A DNA stretch of 64,000 bases, from the NCBI GenBank assembly GCA_017482055.1, contig JAFUOH010000008.1, positions 108,135 to 172,134 on the forward strand. The letters are read 5' to 3'. A model generated the notes under the pieces. It was not told the DNA's origin, did not search any database, and was given only the letters and a program-made list of their open reading frames with translations. Numbering within the stretch: the stretch's first letter is position 1; the number at the start of each line of letters is the position of its first letter. This document shows positions 51,142 through 59,663 of this stretch, piece after piece. Source of the DNA: Clostridia bacterium. Lineage in GTDB: Bacteria; Bacillota; Clostridia; Oscillospirales; CAG-272. Both the position numbers and the translations under genes were made by a program.

Positions 51142-51157
51142 TGTTCTTATGTACCGG

Positions 51158-51610
51158 TTACATATGACTCAGCAAATAATCAATATTCCCTTTTTCAAGC
51201 TTGTCCAACTGCGCATTATGCTCCTCAAAGGAATCGACCCACTCACGGATCACACCACGCTTGAAAGCCGAAACATACAAGCAAAGGAATTCTGAAACCG
51301 AAGGAGACGGCAATGCTTCCGCAGAATGATAAAACATCCATGAGCAGTTTCTCGGATCACACTCCCAAAGTACGCGAACGACATACCGCAGCGAACGCTC
51401 GATAGCGGACTCGGTGCAGTTATCGTCCTTATTCAGTTCCGCATACAAGGATGAAACCGAACGACGGGGAATGAGTCGATTAGACATTGCAAATATAATG
51501 GCACGTTCCAAGCGCAGAGACGATTTAGTCCAGCGCACCACACCCAAATGCAAAAGCGACAAATGGATATATCGATAATCATCACTGCTCAACTGTGGTG
51601 AAGCTTCCAT
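51158..51610 (-). CDS. Protein with a Spo0A C-terminal-like DNA-binding domain
   Basis: 150 residues, no receiver domain. The stretch YIHLSLLHLGVVRWTKSSLR, IIFAMSNRLIPRRSVSSLYA and TESAIERSLRYVVRVLWECD follows the order of the Spo0A effector domain (LGVPAHIKGYxYLRDAI, then LYPxIA, then TTPSRVERAIRHAIEVAW). So it should be a helical sigma-A-contacting, DNA-binding domain standing alone. In Spo0A that domain is held off by a receiver; here nothing controls it by phosphorylation, unless the remaining 60 C-terminal residues (helical, AFKRGVIREWVDSFEEHN) do so. I do not recognise a named family with certainty. Its start lies 44 bases downstream of the stop of the small secreted-protein gene on the same strand. 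Confidence 0.6.
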   Translation of the reverse strand: MEASPQLSSDDYRYIHLSLLHLGVVRWTKSSLRLERAIIFAMSNRLIPRRSVSSLYAELNKDDNCTESAIERSLRYVVRVLWECDPRNCSWMFYHSAEALPSPSVSEFLCLYVSAFKRGVIREWVDSFEEHNAQLDKLEKGNIDYLLSHM

Positions 51611-51654
51611 AATACTACTGCCTCCTTAGAGTTGAATGAGATATTAGTGAGCGA

Positions 51655-52068
51655 TCAATCATAGTAGACATCATGGTAAAGGTCGAGAGATTCTACAACA
51701 CCGTATCTGTGTACGTCTGCGGTAACTTGTAAGCGGTAAGCATAACCGGTGGGCACATCCGCGACTTCATCGTAAAATTCGAATTCATCTCCGGCAACCG
51801 ACAGGTTTTCCCAACTCTCTTCTATTATCAGAACAGAGCCAACCGATCTGTAAAGTTTTATGTTTACATTGTCGATTTTATCTGTCCCCTCGTAAGCTTT
51901 TATATAAACATAACAGCAAGCATACCCGTCAACATTATCGTGTGACATAGTTACTTCAAATGTATTTGTCCAACGAGGCGTTATACTTGATGCCGATACA
52001 GAGGTAAGTCCTAAACTTGCTATAAACAGCAAGCAAAATAATAGTGCCAAAACCTTTTTAAGTTTCAT
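51655..52068 (-). CDS. Small secreted protein, unknown family
   Basis: 137 residues. A clear signal peptide (MKLKKVLALLFCLLFIASLG, cleavage near SVSASS at about 27) is followed by a compact beta-rich domain of about 105 residues with alternating aromatic residues (FEVTMSHDNVDGYACCYVYI; YAYRLQVTADVHRYGVVES) and a single cysteine pair CC. It ends DLYHDVYYD. No lipobox and no anchor, so it is released or bound non-covalently. I do not recognise the family. It may share a transcript with the Spo0A-C-like gene 44 bases downstream. It could be a self-association or adhesion module, but nothing proves this. Confidence 0.6.
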   Translation of the reverse strand: MKLKKVLALLFCLLFIASLGLTSVSASSITPRWTNTFEVTMSHDNVDGYACCYVYIKAYEGTDKIDNVNIKLYRSVGSVLIIEESWENLSVAGDEFEFYDEVADVPTGYAYRLQVTADVHRYGVVESLDLYHDVYYD

Positions 52069-52134
52069 GGTAAAAATCCTTTCTATGTTGTATTACAATA
52101 TAATAACGATACCAAAAGGATTTTTACTACAGTT

Positions 52135-52830
52135 TTATGAAATTTTTTCCGCAATTTTTATTATTTCTTTTTCGGATATTGTCCCAGATACAGTAATTAC
52201 GTTAGAATTTGTATTAAATACGATAGCAGTTACCAAATCCGCACCTGATTTTATTAAACATGCAGAATAACCGTTAATATCCAATTTTTCATATTCGGTA
52301 TTTTTAAAATCATAATTTGATCCGCTTATGTTTTCAGTTGTAAACCTAATTATAAATGATTCATTTGTATCCTTATTCTCGAAAGTGTATTTATTTGCAA
52401 TTTTGTTTTCAACCGAATCGATCATTACGAATCCGTCCGGGATATAATCAAATTTATGCTCCCCAACTGTAATCGCATCACCATCGCTATCACCAAAATC
52501 CAGAGACATATACTCCGTAAAAAACTCCACGACCGCTCCGACTATGGCGGCACGTACGGGGGGGATTGCGAACATCGCGGCAAAGCCTATCGTGCATACA
52601 AGCAGTATGCACGCCACCGCTTTGTGCATTCCCGTAAAACGCTTGACACCGCTTCTGTTTTTCTTCTCGTATCGCTCGTACGCCTTGCGTTCCTCCTTTA
52701 GCTGTGCCGCCGTCAATTTGATCGGCTCTGCGCCGTTCTTCTCTTCCTTAAAATCTGCTTCGGCAGCATCGCGAAATGCCTGTGCGAGAATGGTATCAAA
52801 TACAGCTTCATCTCTTAAATTCTTGCTCAT
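52135..52830 (-). CDS. DUF4367 membrane protein, probable anti-sigma factor
   Basis: 231 residues. A cytoplasmic N-terminal half (about 1-75) with an acidic helix (LRDEAVFDTILAQAFRDAAE) leads into one membrane helix (AVACILLVCTIGFAAMFAIP) at about 69-90. Outside lies a DUF4367-type beta domain (about 120-230; YIPDGFVMIDSVENKIANKY, INGYSACLIKSGADLVTAIV). The gene overlaps the sigma factor stop by 4 bases (ATGA). That order, sigma factor followed by an overlapping single-pass protein, is the classic sigma/anti-sigma pair; the anti-sigma role is inferred from it. The signal sensed outside is unknown. Confidence 0.75.
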   Translation of the reverse strand: MSKNLRDEAVFDTILAQAFRDAAEADFKEEKNGAEPIKLTAAQLKEERKAYERYEKKNRSGVKRFTGMHKAVACILLVCTIGFAAMFAIPPVRAAIVGAVVEFFTEYMSLDFGDSDGDAITVGEHKFDYIPDGFVMIDSVENKIANKYTFENKDTNESFIIRFTTENISGSNYDFKNTEYEKLDINGYSACLIKSGADLVTAIVFNTNSNVITVSGTISEKEIIKIAEKIS

Positions 52831-53381
52831 TTTTTCATCTCCTCCAGCATCTTTTTCAGTATCATTCGCCCTCTGTATATTCGTACGCTGACATTCTTTT
52901 CGGAAATTCCAAGCACATCGGCAATTTCACGTTCTTTAAGCTCGACCACATATTTAAGCTCACATGCGCTTCGATATGTATCTTTGAGTGATCTTATGCA
53001 GTTCACCAAATATGCATACGCCTCATCCGACACCACCAAATCCAGCGGCAACGGCTCGCCTGTGTCCACCATATAATCGTAATCGTCCAGATTATCCGTT
53101 TGATAATGCTTCTCCCTGCGCAGCCAATCCTTTGCGCAGCATTCCGTGACGATACGCACATAGCATCCGGTGGATAATTCGTTATCAAGATCAATTTTAT
53201 CGAGGTTGTCTATCAGCTTCATTATCGCTTCATGAACTATATCTTCATCCATCTGATACATACCGACATATTTATGTGCGGCTTTTGACATTGTATCAAG
53301 ATAAGTCGTATATATCACCTCTAACTTGTTTCGCTTTGCCTCTGTATCCAGCGCACACATGTAAAATGATAACGCAAACAA
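52827..53381 (-). CDS. ECF-type RNA polymerase sigma factor
   Basis: 184 residues. Region 2 lies at about 24-85 (YLDTMSKAAHKYVGMYQMDE to VRIVTECCAKDWLRREKHYQ) and region 4 at about 125-180 (YLVNCIRSLKDTYRSACELK, KEREIADVLGISEKNVSVRI, YRGRMILKKMLEEM). Translation starts with TTG at 53381, with a full AAGGAGGTGA nine bases before it; the ATG seven codons later has no binding site. Its start lies one base after the stop of the XRE gene, and its end overlaps the DUF4367 gene, so all three are coupled. The promoter it recognises cannot be read from one copy. Confidence 0.85.
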   Translation of the reverse strand: MFALSFYMCALDTEAKRNKLEVIYTTYLDTMSKAAHKYVGMYQMDEDIVHEAIMKLIDNLDKIDLDNELSTGCYVRIVTECCAKDWLRREKHYQTDNLDDYDYMVDTGEPLPLDLVVSDEAYAYLVNCIRSLKDTYRSACELKYVVELKEREIADVLGISEKNVSVRIYRGRMILKKMLEEMKK

Positions 53382-53382
53382 C

Positions 53383-53760
53383 TTACTTCACCTCCTTAAA
53401 GCTCAGATCTTTAAGAAATTTCTCCGTTGTAATACCTCTGAATGACTTCACGAGAGGCGGAACGATCTCGCTTATGAGCCGCATCTCATCAATGGAACAT
53501 TTTTCAAAAATGTCGTTAAGCTCTGAGCCGTAAGCCTTCATTGAATGGTCAAGACTCTCGCAAAGCAGCATATCGGTGGTTACGCCCAGCTCATTGGCGA
53601 TATCCACCACAGTGTTGAGCTCGGGCTTTGCCTTACCGCCCTCAATATGACTTATGGTGGTATTGGACTTTTGAATCCTGTATGCAAGATCGCTTTGTGT
53701 CAAGCCCTTCGCCTCACGGAATTTTCGAACACGTTTACCCATAGAAACATAATCTATCAT
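53383..53760 (-). CDS. XRE-family HTH regulator of the sigma operon
   Basis: 125 residues: an N-terminal Cro/CI HTH at about 8-65 (KRVRKFREAKGLTQSDLAYR, SNTTISHIEGGKAKPELNTV, IANELGVTTDMLLCESLDHS) and a C-terminal helical stretch (FEKCSIDEMRLISEIVPPLV). First gene of the XRE - ECF sigma - DUF4367 operon, separated by one base from the sigma gene. It probably sets the basal level of the operon by autoregulation. The combination of a Cro-like repressor with a sigma factor is frequent in Clostridia; the target is not known. Confidence 0.85.
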   Translation of the reverse strand: MIDYVSMGKRVRKFREAKGLTQSDLAYRIQKSNTTISHIEGGKAKPELNTVVDIANELGVTTDMLLCESLDHSMKAYGSELNDIFEKCSIDEMRLISEIVPPLVKSFRGITTEKFLKDLSFKEVK

Positions 53761-53940
53761 AATATTTCACCTCAGTAAGAAATAATCTATACAATTTATA
53801 TTCTATAGGCAAAGTTGCGTTTTGAAAATATAATGTAGAGACAATTTGCCTCTACATTATAAATTTTCCTGATTATTAACAAAAATTTATCATTTTGAGT
53901 TCATAATTCGTTCATATTCGCCGCAATTGGCGTCAAGTCG

Positions 53941-54743
53941 AAGCATAAGCAGTACGAAGCTCGCCATCCTCAAGCCACACAGCGTAAGCGTGAGTTAGAG
54001 CGCACCATGAGAGCGCGCAGAGCGAGTATTAAGGCATTGGAGGACGGCGGAGCGGACGAGGACGATATACTATCCTTGAACGTGCATCGTATCGCGCTCT
54101 GAGCCGAGAATACACCCGCTTTTCGAAGTCGATGGGACTGCGTGAGCAGCGCGAACGTGTGACTATAGACGGGCTCGGCAATGTGGGTGCGGGACGGTAT
54201 ACAATTCGGTCGAAAGTCGCAGAATCGGGTGAACTGATCAAATCTATCACTCCGATTACGCATTCGGCGATTGAGGGCATTCCCAAAGCGATGATAGTCG
54301 GTTATACCGAAGAGCAATGCAAATACATAATGGAACAGCACAAACAACTGCTCGCACTCGCTCGTGATGCCAACGATGGAAAAGAAGTGGCGTTTATATT
54401 CTCCGGCGATTTTGCTGAAAAATCTATAAACTTTGGCGAAAATGACATTATCGAATTTAAATCCAAGGAGTCGGTCAGTATGTTGAACTCTCGGCGCAAC
54501 TTGTTTATCATGCACAATCATCCGCGAAACAGTAGTTTTTCGACAAATGATATTCAAACGATGCTTAAAACCGATAATATTAAGTCTATGAGCATCATAA
54601 AAAACAACGGTGGAATCGAAGTATGGTATTGCGTACAGAGTATTTCCGCTGTATTAAGAAAAACGTTAAACACGGAACCATTAAAGAATACGATAGCGCA
54701 GTGTCAAAATTTATTGCCAGGGCAGAAAAGGAGGGGATGCTGA
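53941..54743 (+). pseudogene. Prophage remnant: minor capsid/MuF-type protein 3' part with HNHP domain
   Basis: From 53941 one frame reads KHKQYEARHPQATQRKRELE, a pattern I know from phage minor capsid proteins that end in Arg/Lys-rich helices. It stops at 54108; the adjacent frame continues from about 54078 (ERASYRALSREYTRFSKSMG) into the frame open to 54743, so a one-base frameshift lies near 54078. The C-terminal part has LFIMHNHPRNSSFSTNDIQT, a HNHP...S..D motif like JAB-type or toxin domains fused to phage portal-side proteins. The segment from the ATG at 54132 could still be translated. No other phage genes surround it. Confidence 0.6.
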
Positions 54744-54744
54744 T

Positions 54745-54888
54745 ATGGCTGAAAGCGTAAGATTTGTGCTCGATGGAAGTCTCGAAGTACAAACAGAAAT
54801 GCTCAAAGAATTTTTAGGTTTGCGTCCTGATCAATCATTTCAAGACCTTGATGTTTATATTTCCGATATGGACGATGATGATGAATAA
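54745..54888 (+). CDS. Small acidic protein behind the HNHP gene
   Basis: 47 codons: MAESVRFVLDGSLEVQTEML, then KEFLGLRPDQSFQDLDVYIS and an acidic DMDDDDE end. The ATG is one base after the stop of the preceding gene, with GGAGGGG about 8 bases upstream, so it is translated by coupling. An acidic partner next to a toxin-like C-terminal domain is the usual place of an immunity or antitoxin protein, but the size and the lack of a known family make this inference only. A terminator follows immediately. Confidence 0.55.
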   Translation: MAESVRFVLDGSLEVQTEMLKEFLGLRPDQSFQDLDVYISDMDDDDE

Positions 54889-54890
54889 CT

Positions 54891-54918
54891 AAACCGCTAT
54901 CTTCACGGACAGCGGTTT
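54891..54918 (+). terminator. Terminator after the small acidic gene
   Basis: 8-bp perfect stem (54891-54898 with 54911-54918), 12-base loop, TTCTTA following; it begins 2 bases after the stop at 54888. Confidence 0.78.
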
Positions 54919-55066
54919 TCTTATGCCCAAAACTCAATAACTACAGCGCCAGGCGCGGTTATATGCCGTGTATTGTGGATATGCAATCGAGCAATCGGCT
55001 TTTATCAATAGTGCGTATTTTTCAAGCATCACCGCAGATTCATGTGGAAAGTCGTCATGCCGCAGT

Positions 55067-57029
55067 TTAACTTCTGTATGATAACAACAGGTCTGAATCC
55101 CCTTGCTCAAAGCCGACGATAGTATCGGGCTTAGCATAGTAAACATTAGTTGCCGCAATGAAGGGGTCAACCACGTGCGCCACTATATTGATATACTTGT
55201 AGTTCATGCGCCAATGCCAGAGGTCGCCGATGTAATCCCGGTTCTTTCCGTCGGTGGTCTTGGCAAGGGACAGACGTCCGCGGGTCATGGTAGCGCCCGC
55301 ACCGCTTGTTCCCTCCTCCTGTGCGGTATTAACCCAAACCATATAATAGGTGGTATCATTTTCGGCATAGGGGTCGCGGCAGAACTGCATGCTCGACTTT
55401 GCGCAGAGTACCGTCGGCACACTGGAGTATTTTACTCTCGGCGAACCATTCTTCGCTCTCGTTGCCCTCCATCTCCCATGTGCCTGTCTCGGACTCAGTC
55501 CAGGTCTTACCGTTGTCGTCGGAGTATTGGCGGCACCTATGCCGCGATTGAAATAGAATATGATATTTTTTGCCGAAGCTGTGGGAGTGAAATAACCCTC
55601 GAAAGACTGCTCGGTGTTGATGATAGCATACTGCACCAGTTCACGACCGGTATAGACGTCATTGGCATCCTGTTCACCGTACCACTCGTATCTCACTGTG
55701 TTGTCGGGCCCATTAATGAGATAGTTATTGTTAAGACCGCCCGTGTATTCAGCCTTACCGATGTCAGAGCCGTCGGGAGCAGTACCAGTCAATGCTTCAT
55801 TGGTCTGTGCGTTGTAGATCAGTCTTATCTTAAGTTCATTTACATCGGTGCTTACGTTAAAGCTTACATAGTAGGTTCTGCCTGCAACAGCAGGGGCGTT
55901 AACATTAAAGGCAACGTATTTATCGTTTCCGTTCGTACGTTCCCCAATGAGCAGATGTCCGTCATAGCCGCCCTCGGGAGCGGTCGTTATCTCGGGAGCC
56001 TTGGCGTTGCCGTAGTATACTGTAACACAGTCGAGGTAGTTGGTCTCCACCGCATCTTCGTCTGCATCGATCTCGGGATAAGAGGTGAGGGTGAGCTTGG
56101 GATTCTTTATGTCGATGGTGTTGTTGAGATTGGAAACATTATAATTGGTTTCGATCCGGTTGTCCTCCGATTCCAGGGCAACGTAGTTAGCATTCGGTGT
56201 TGTGACCACCTCAACGCCTGTAAGAGTGGATCCCATCGGAACGGTGATCAACGCTTCAATACCTCCCCAAACCGATGAAATGTCATCTGCCGCAACGGGA
56301 ACGACCGTAGTATTTTTGTCGCTGTCGGTAAGAGTAAAGTTCACGGTCGTGCTGTGCAGGTTATATTCTACCTTGCCACCCGTCTGGTCAACATAATAGT
56401 AGGAGGGGAATCTTAAATCAGCCGTGAAGCTGTATACACCGGATTCGTAACCGTCTCCACTGTATATGTAATCTCAAGGTCGTTGTCCGCTTTGGGCAAC
56501 AAATTTAAACATGAAATCCTTGCCGGATACATCACTGCCGTTAAAGGATACTGTTTTTTCGTTAAATTTGCTAAGATCAAGATTGGGATTGAGGCTTTCA
56601 TCCTGTCCAACATATACGTTTCCGGGACGGCAACGAATGTATTGATCAAATTTCTCTATTCCACCGCCTGTTTTCTTGAGCGGTACCGCATGTAGACGGT
56701 AGTCAAACGAAACAAAATATTTATAATCTTCATCGAAGCTCTCATTGCCGGGCGCTATGATGAAGAGAACATCATTAGCAGAATATGTGCCATTTGATTC
56801 TTCTCTCCAATCACGCCTGTCAACCGTAATATATCCATTCGTCACATCGCCGTCCTTCACTTCGGCTTTAGTGGTAACAACGGCACCGCTTGTATAGCCT
56901 ACACTCGCTTCACCCGGAAAATTCGCTACTTCCGTAGTCGTGACCGTGGTGGATGCGCTAACTGCAGCGGGCAAACTCGTGACAGTCAAAACTGCCGCAA
57001 GAAGTAATGAAAACGCTCGTCTTTTTTCA
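55067..57029 (-). pseudogene. Secreted Asp-box (sialidase-like) protein broken by multiple frameshifts
   Basis: An ATG at 57029 with AGGAGAT upstream starts a signal peptide that needs one extra A in the following A6 run to read MKKRRAFSLLLAAVLTVTSL. The continuation is spread over successive frames: 56474-56989 (SASTTVTTTEVANFPGEASV...), 56413-56500 (KADNDLEITYTVETVTNPVY), about 56345-56450 (GVYSFTADLRFPSYYYVDQT), 55500-56344 (long beta-rich part) and 55400-55540 in another frame (YSDDNGKTWTESETGTWEME, a true Asp-box), then back to the frame ending at 55067. Adjacent pieces fit as one exported beta-rich protein. At least five lesions make it a pseudogene unless the sequence itself has errors. 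Confidence 0.75.
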
Positions 57030-57161
57030 TTGTCGTATCTCCTTTTAAATAAAATTTTAGAATAATGCTTTGATCCATTTCAAGCTCATTATAACACAGA
57101 TTAATGTTTCCTTCTCAACATCTTCGGCAAAGATGACAGCAAGAATATTTGTGCAAATAAT

Positions 57162-57578
57162 TCATATTTTCACGCCGCGCCCCGAGTGGAAGCCAGCATT
57201 GAGACAAATTGATTTCAAAAACAGAAGTATGAAGCGCATAATATATGCGTATCCATTGTTGCCTCCGGAGAGGGAAAGGAGTACGAATGGCTTGATCTTC
57301 ATAACGAAGTAGTGAGAGAAGCCGCTTGACATCGAATATGTGCGGTGGATCGTATTGGAGCGCAGCATGATAAGGTCTCCGGGCTTTAGATAGTACTTAG
57401 ACCTGTCGGCATAAATGAGAAACTCTCCGTTCAAGATATACAGAAATTCTATCGACTCGTGAATGTGGGGAAAAATCAGGTTTCCTTCGCACTTGTGATA
57501 GGTGTACAGCAATTCTATGCTGCCGTTTTTCAGCTCCTCATTTTCAGACTCTACATAATAGTCATGCTCCGTATTCAT
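57162..57578 (-). pseudogene. AraC-type regulator truncated after the cupin domain
   Basis: 138 codons from the ATG at 57578 (MNTEHDYYVESENEELKNGS) with AGGAGGTGAT upstream. A complete cupin sensor core is seen (GNLIFPHIHESIEFLYILNG, YYLKPGDLIMLRSNTIHRTY, HYFVMKIKPFVLLSLSGGNN) and then the frame ends at 57162 (GFHSGRGVKI). The two HTH motifs that define AraC proteins are absent, and downstream the sequence turns into the region of the broken Asp-box gene. It lies next to the GH29-like gene on the same strand, so the pair may once have been a regulated catabolic unit. Confidence 0.7.
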
Positions 57579-57894
57579 TTGATCACCTCCTAACATCTTC
57601 TGACATCAGTATATCACAAAAGCAAACGCTTTTCAAGATTTTATGCTGTTTTTTGCGTATTTTATAAAAAGTGAAGTATAAAGGGAGTGTTGCAAATAAA
57701 GAAAAAGTAGTTATGACAGTCCCTTTATTGCTTATATGTTGATCAAGGAGTATATCGGTCAATAGTTTCGAGTCATGTCTGTCAAAAGATCCTGCGTTGT
57801 TAATAAATGTATCCGATGGTAATCCCACCGTCTGCGCCGCTAACGTCGAAGATGTATTATTTCATAACTTTGTAAAACTTCTTTTTGCGGGAAT
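57579..57894. other. Intergenic region without assignable gene
   Basis: 316 bases between the GH29-like stop and the truncated AraC gene. The only structure is a 9-bp inverted repeat (57678-57686 with 57720-57728), 33 bases apart. A short frame at 57583-57828 looks like no known protein and lacks a ribosome binding site. Confidence 0.5.
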
Positions 57895-58836
57895 TTATTT
57901 CATCAAATCCGCCAACAGCTCAAGCTGTTCCCCGTCAAGCCTGCCCTCATCGTCAATGAATATGTCGACGGTCACCACTCCGCCTATTTCGTTTACATGG
58001 CTTATATAACGTCTCAACAGTTCACGGGAAATACGCGCGCCTCTCTGACACCATCCACCGCACGCTTCTCCGCTTCCAAATGGGATGAGGAAATGCGACA
58101 ACGCGCCGTCTACGTTTTTTGACGGCGGCAAATGTGTAAACGATGTCTGCTCACCGGACGTCAGCTCCGATTTACTGTACCACTTGTATAATTCACTTTT
58201 CACTCCGTTGTTAACAGCAACAAGGGCGTTCGGATTACCCTTTTTTACCGCATCATAATAGGGCGACAACAGCTCATCGGTATATCCCGCGCCTTTCCAT
58301 ATTTTTTCATCATAGCACCCGTCTATCCACCATGCTTTTATCTTATCACCATAGCGAACGGCATATTCTTCAAGAACCGATGCCCAGTTTTGTATAAACC
58401 AAGGGTTGATCTTACCGTTCTCGTGAATACAACCCATAGATGAGTTGCATCCGATGTCACGGTATGGACCGTCACCGGTGAAATACAGGCAGAGGTCAAT
58501 ACCGTATTTATCAAGAGCAGGTATAAACTCGGCGACTATATCTCTTTCGGAGCAAGCTTCGCCCGGGACAAAACCGCACAATCTGTCGAAAGTGCTGTTC
58601 GGTGCAAGCATAAAGCGGAATCCTTGCATAAGAGTGATGAAATAGTACCCTGCACCTATTTTGTTTAACTCATAGGCAATCATCTCCGGGTCAAACGCCT
58701 CGGTGCGGCGCTTCCACTCTCGAGTTTCTTCCTCGCGGCTCATATCTCCGTACGCAGGCGCGCCCGGCTGACCGAATAAGAAATGGTTATAAATACCGAA
58801 TTTCTTGCTTGCAAATCTTTCAATGTACTCTTTCAT
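57895..58836 (-). CDS. Divergent GH29-like (alpha-L-fucosidase-family) protein
   Basis: 313 residues, no signal peptide. The start is the ATG at 58836 (MKEYIERFASKKFGIYNHFL) with AGAAAGGA upstream. GH29 relatives are recognised by the early KKFGIYNHF, GAGYYFITLMQGFRFMLAPN where the substrate-binding HHDGF normally stands, GIDLCLYFTGDGPYRD, and IKAWWIDGCYDEKIW with the presumed nucleophile Asp172 in WWIDG. The HHDGF motif is replaced by LMQGF, and the protein lacks a C-terminal beta-domain, unlike the gene at 10119. Its sugar is thus uncertain. It stands next to a truncated AraC gene. Confidence 0.7.
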   Translation of the reverse strand: MKEYIERFASKKFGIYNHFLFGQPGAPAYGDMSREEETREWKRRTEAFDPEMIAYELNKIGAGYYFITLMQGFRFMLAPNSTFDRLCGFVPGEACSERDIVAEFIPALDKYGIDLCLYFTGDGPYRDIGCNSSMGCIHENGKINPWFIQNWASVLEEYAVRYGDKIKAWWIDGCYDEKIWKGAGYTDELLSPYYDAVKKGNPNALVAVNNGVKSELYKWYSKSELTSGEQTSFTHLPPSKNVDGALSHFLIPFGSGEACGGWCQRGARISRELLRRYISHVNEIGGVVTVDIFIDDEGRLDGEQLELLADLMK

Positions 58837-58883
58837 TGTTTTATATCCTTTCTTCTTTGCAATTGGCACACAAATCAAGTAGT

Positions 58884-58912
58884 ATTGTATCAAACATCTT
58901 TGTTATAGTCAA
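58884..58912 (-). promoter_or_regulatory. Promoter of the GH29-like gene
   Basis: On the minus strand TTGACT (58907-58912), 17-base spacer, TACAAT (58884-58889). The rest of the 365-base gap 58837-59201 is AT-rich and shows no gene. Confidence 0.7.
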
Positions 58913-59201
58913 TAGAGAATCCAAAATCCGACCGATTTTTAGACTGCTTTCAGTTGTGTTTCGAAACCAAACACGAAAAAATATGTAACTATTTAGTTCG
59001 ATATAATGACAGCATCTAGGTTTTACATTGCAAATCTGCAAATATATACGGATAAACATTTGCGATCGGTTACCGATCAAATGAGTACGTACGTTCGAAA
59101 GATTTTATGAAAATTTCCCGCCGTATATGGAAAGTAATTCTCTTGGCAAGCAGGTCAAGTGTCAATACACATTTATTTTTTGTGGCGTTCTCCAATTCCT
59201 C

Positions 59202-59489
59202 TCAAATAGCTTGCCATCTGTAAATTTCTGTGTGGCATAACTGCTGCGCGACCGATATACTCCGTACATCGGTCGCGTTGGTATTCGTCATATCGGTGTA
59301 GAGCATTCCATAGTCAATGTTATCTTTTGTAAGCTCACGGTAGGCTTCTCTTTCGTAATTCGCTTCCATTTCTTTCGATTCATGCGACAGAACTGCCGGG
59401 GATCGTATTTCCTTGGAAGGAAGCGAAGCGGTATTCATAACGTCAGTATTTCGTTTTTTAGTAATTAGTTTTTCTATATTCAGTTGCAC
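59202..59489 (-). pseudogene. Fragment resembling a DUF6017/replication-module protein
   Basis: 95 codons. The middle part YEREAYRELTKDNIDYGMLY resembles the start of DUF6017 (YRELIKENIxYDxLL), a domain found in replication or conjugation modules of Firmicutes mobile elements. After it the similarity stops and the frame ends in unrelated sequence. No ribosome binding site is evident. I read it as a truncated end of an integrated element next to the recombinase operon. Other explanations are possible because the match is short. Confidence 0.4.
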
Positions 59490-59506
59490 CTTTGATAATA
59501 TGAAAA

Positions 59507-59535
59507 TAGCCTGACAAATTTACTTTGTCAGGCTA
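59507..59535 (-). terminator. Terminator downstream of the recombinase operon
   Basis: 12-bp perfect stem (59507-59518 with 59524-59535) and 5-base loop; TTTTCAT follows on the minus strand. It is 130 bases after the recombinase stop. Confidence 0.75.
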
Positions 59536-59663
59536 AATGGCTCCCCCCAACAATTTCGAACCTTTGAGGTTTCGCACGTTCATGAGGGGTTTTTCTTTAA
59601 CACATTGATTATAGCACAGTTGAAAAAGAAAGTCAATAGAATTTTCAAATGTTTAAAAAGAAT

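Noticed and set aside
54934-55170. 78-codon minus-strand frame behind the Asp-box pseudogene
   Set aside because: Overlaps the pseudogene end, has no start signal and no family resemblance.
57583-57828. 81-codon frame between the truncated AraC and the GH29-like gene
   Set aside because: No ribosome binding site, no recognisable domain and low-complexity end; could be debris but cannot be supported.
59535-59590. GGCTCCCCCC...TTCGAACC stretch that recalls the 3' half of a tRNA on the minus strand
   Set aside because: No matching 5' half, acceptor stem or anticodon arm could be drawn; at most an attachment-site relic.
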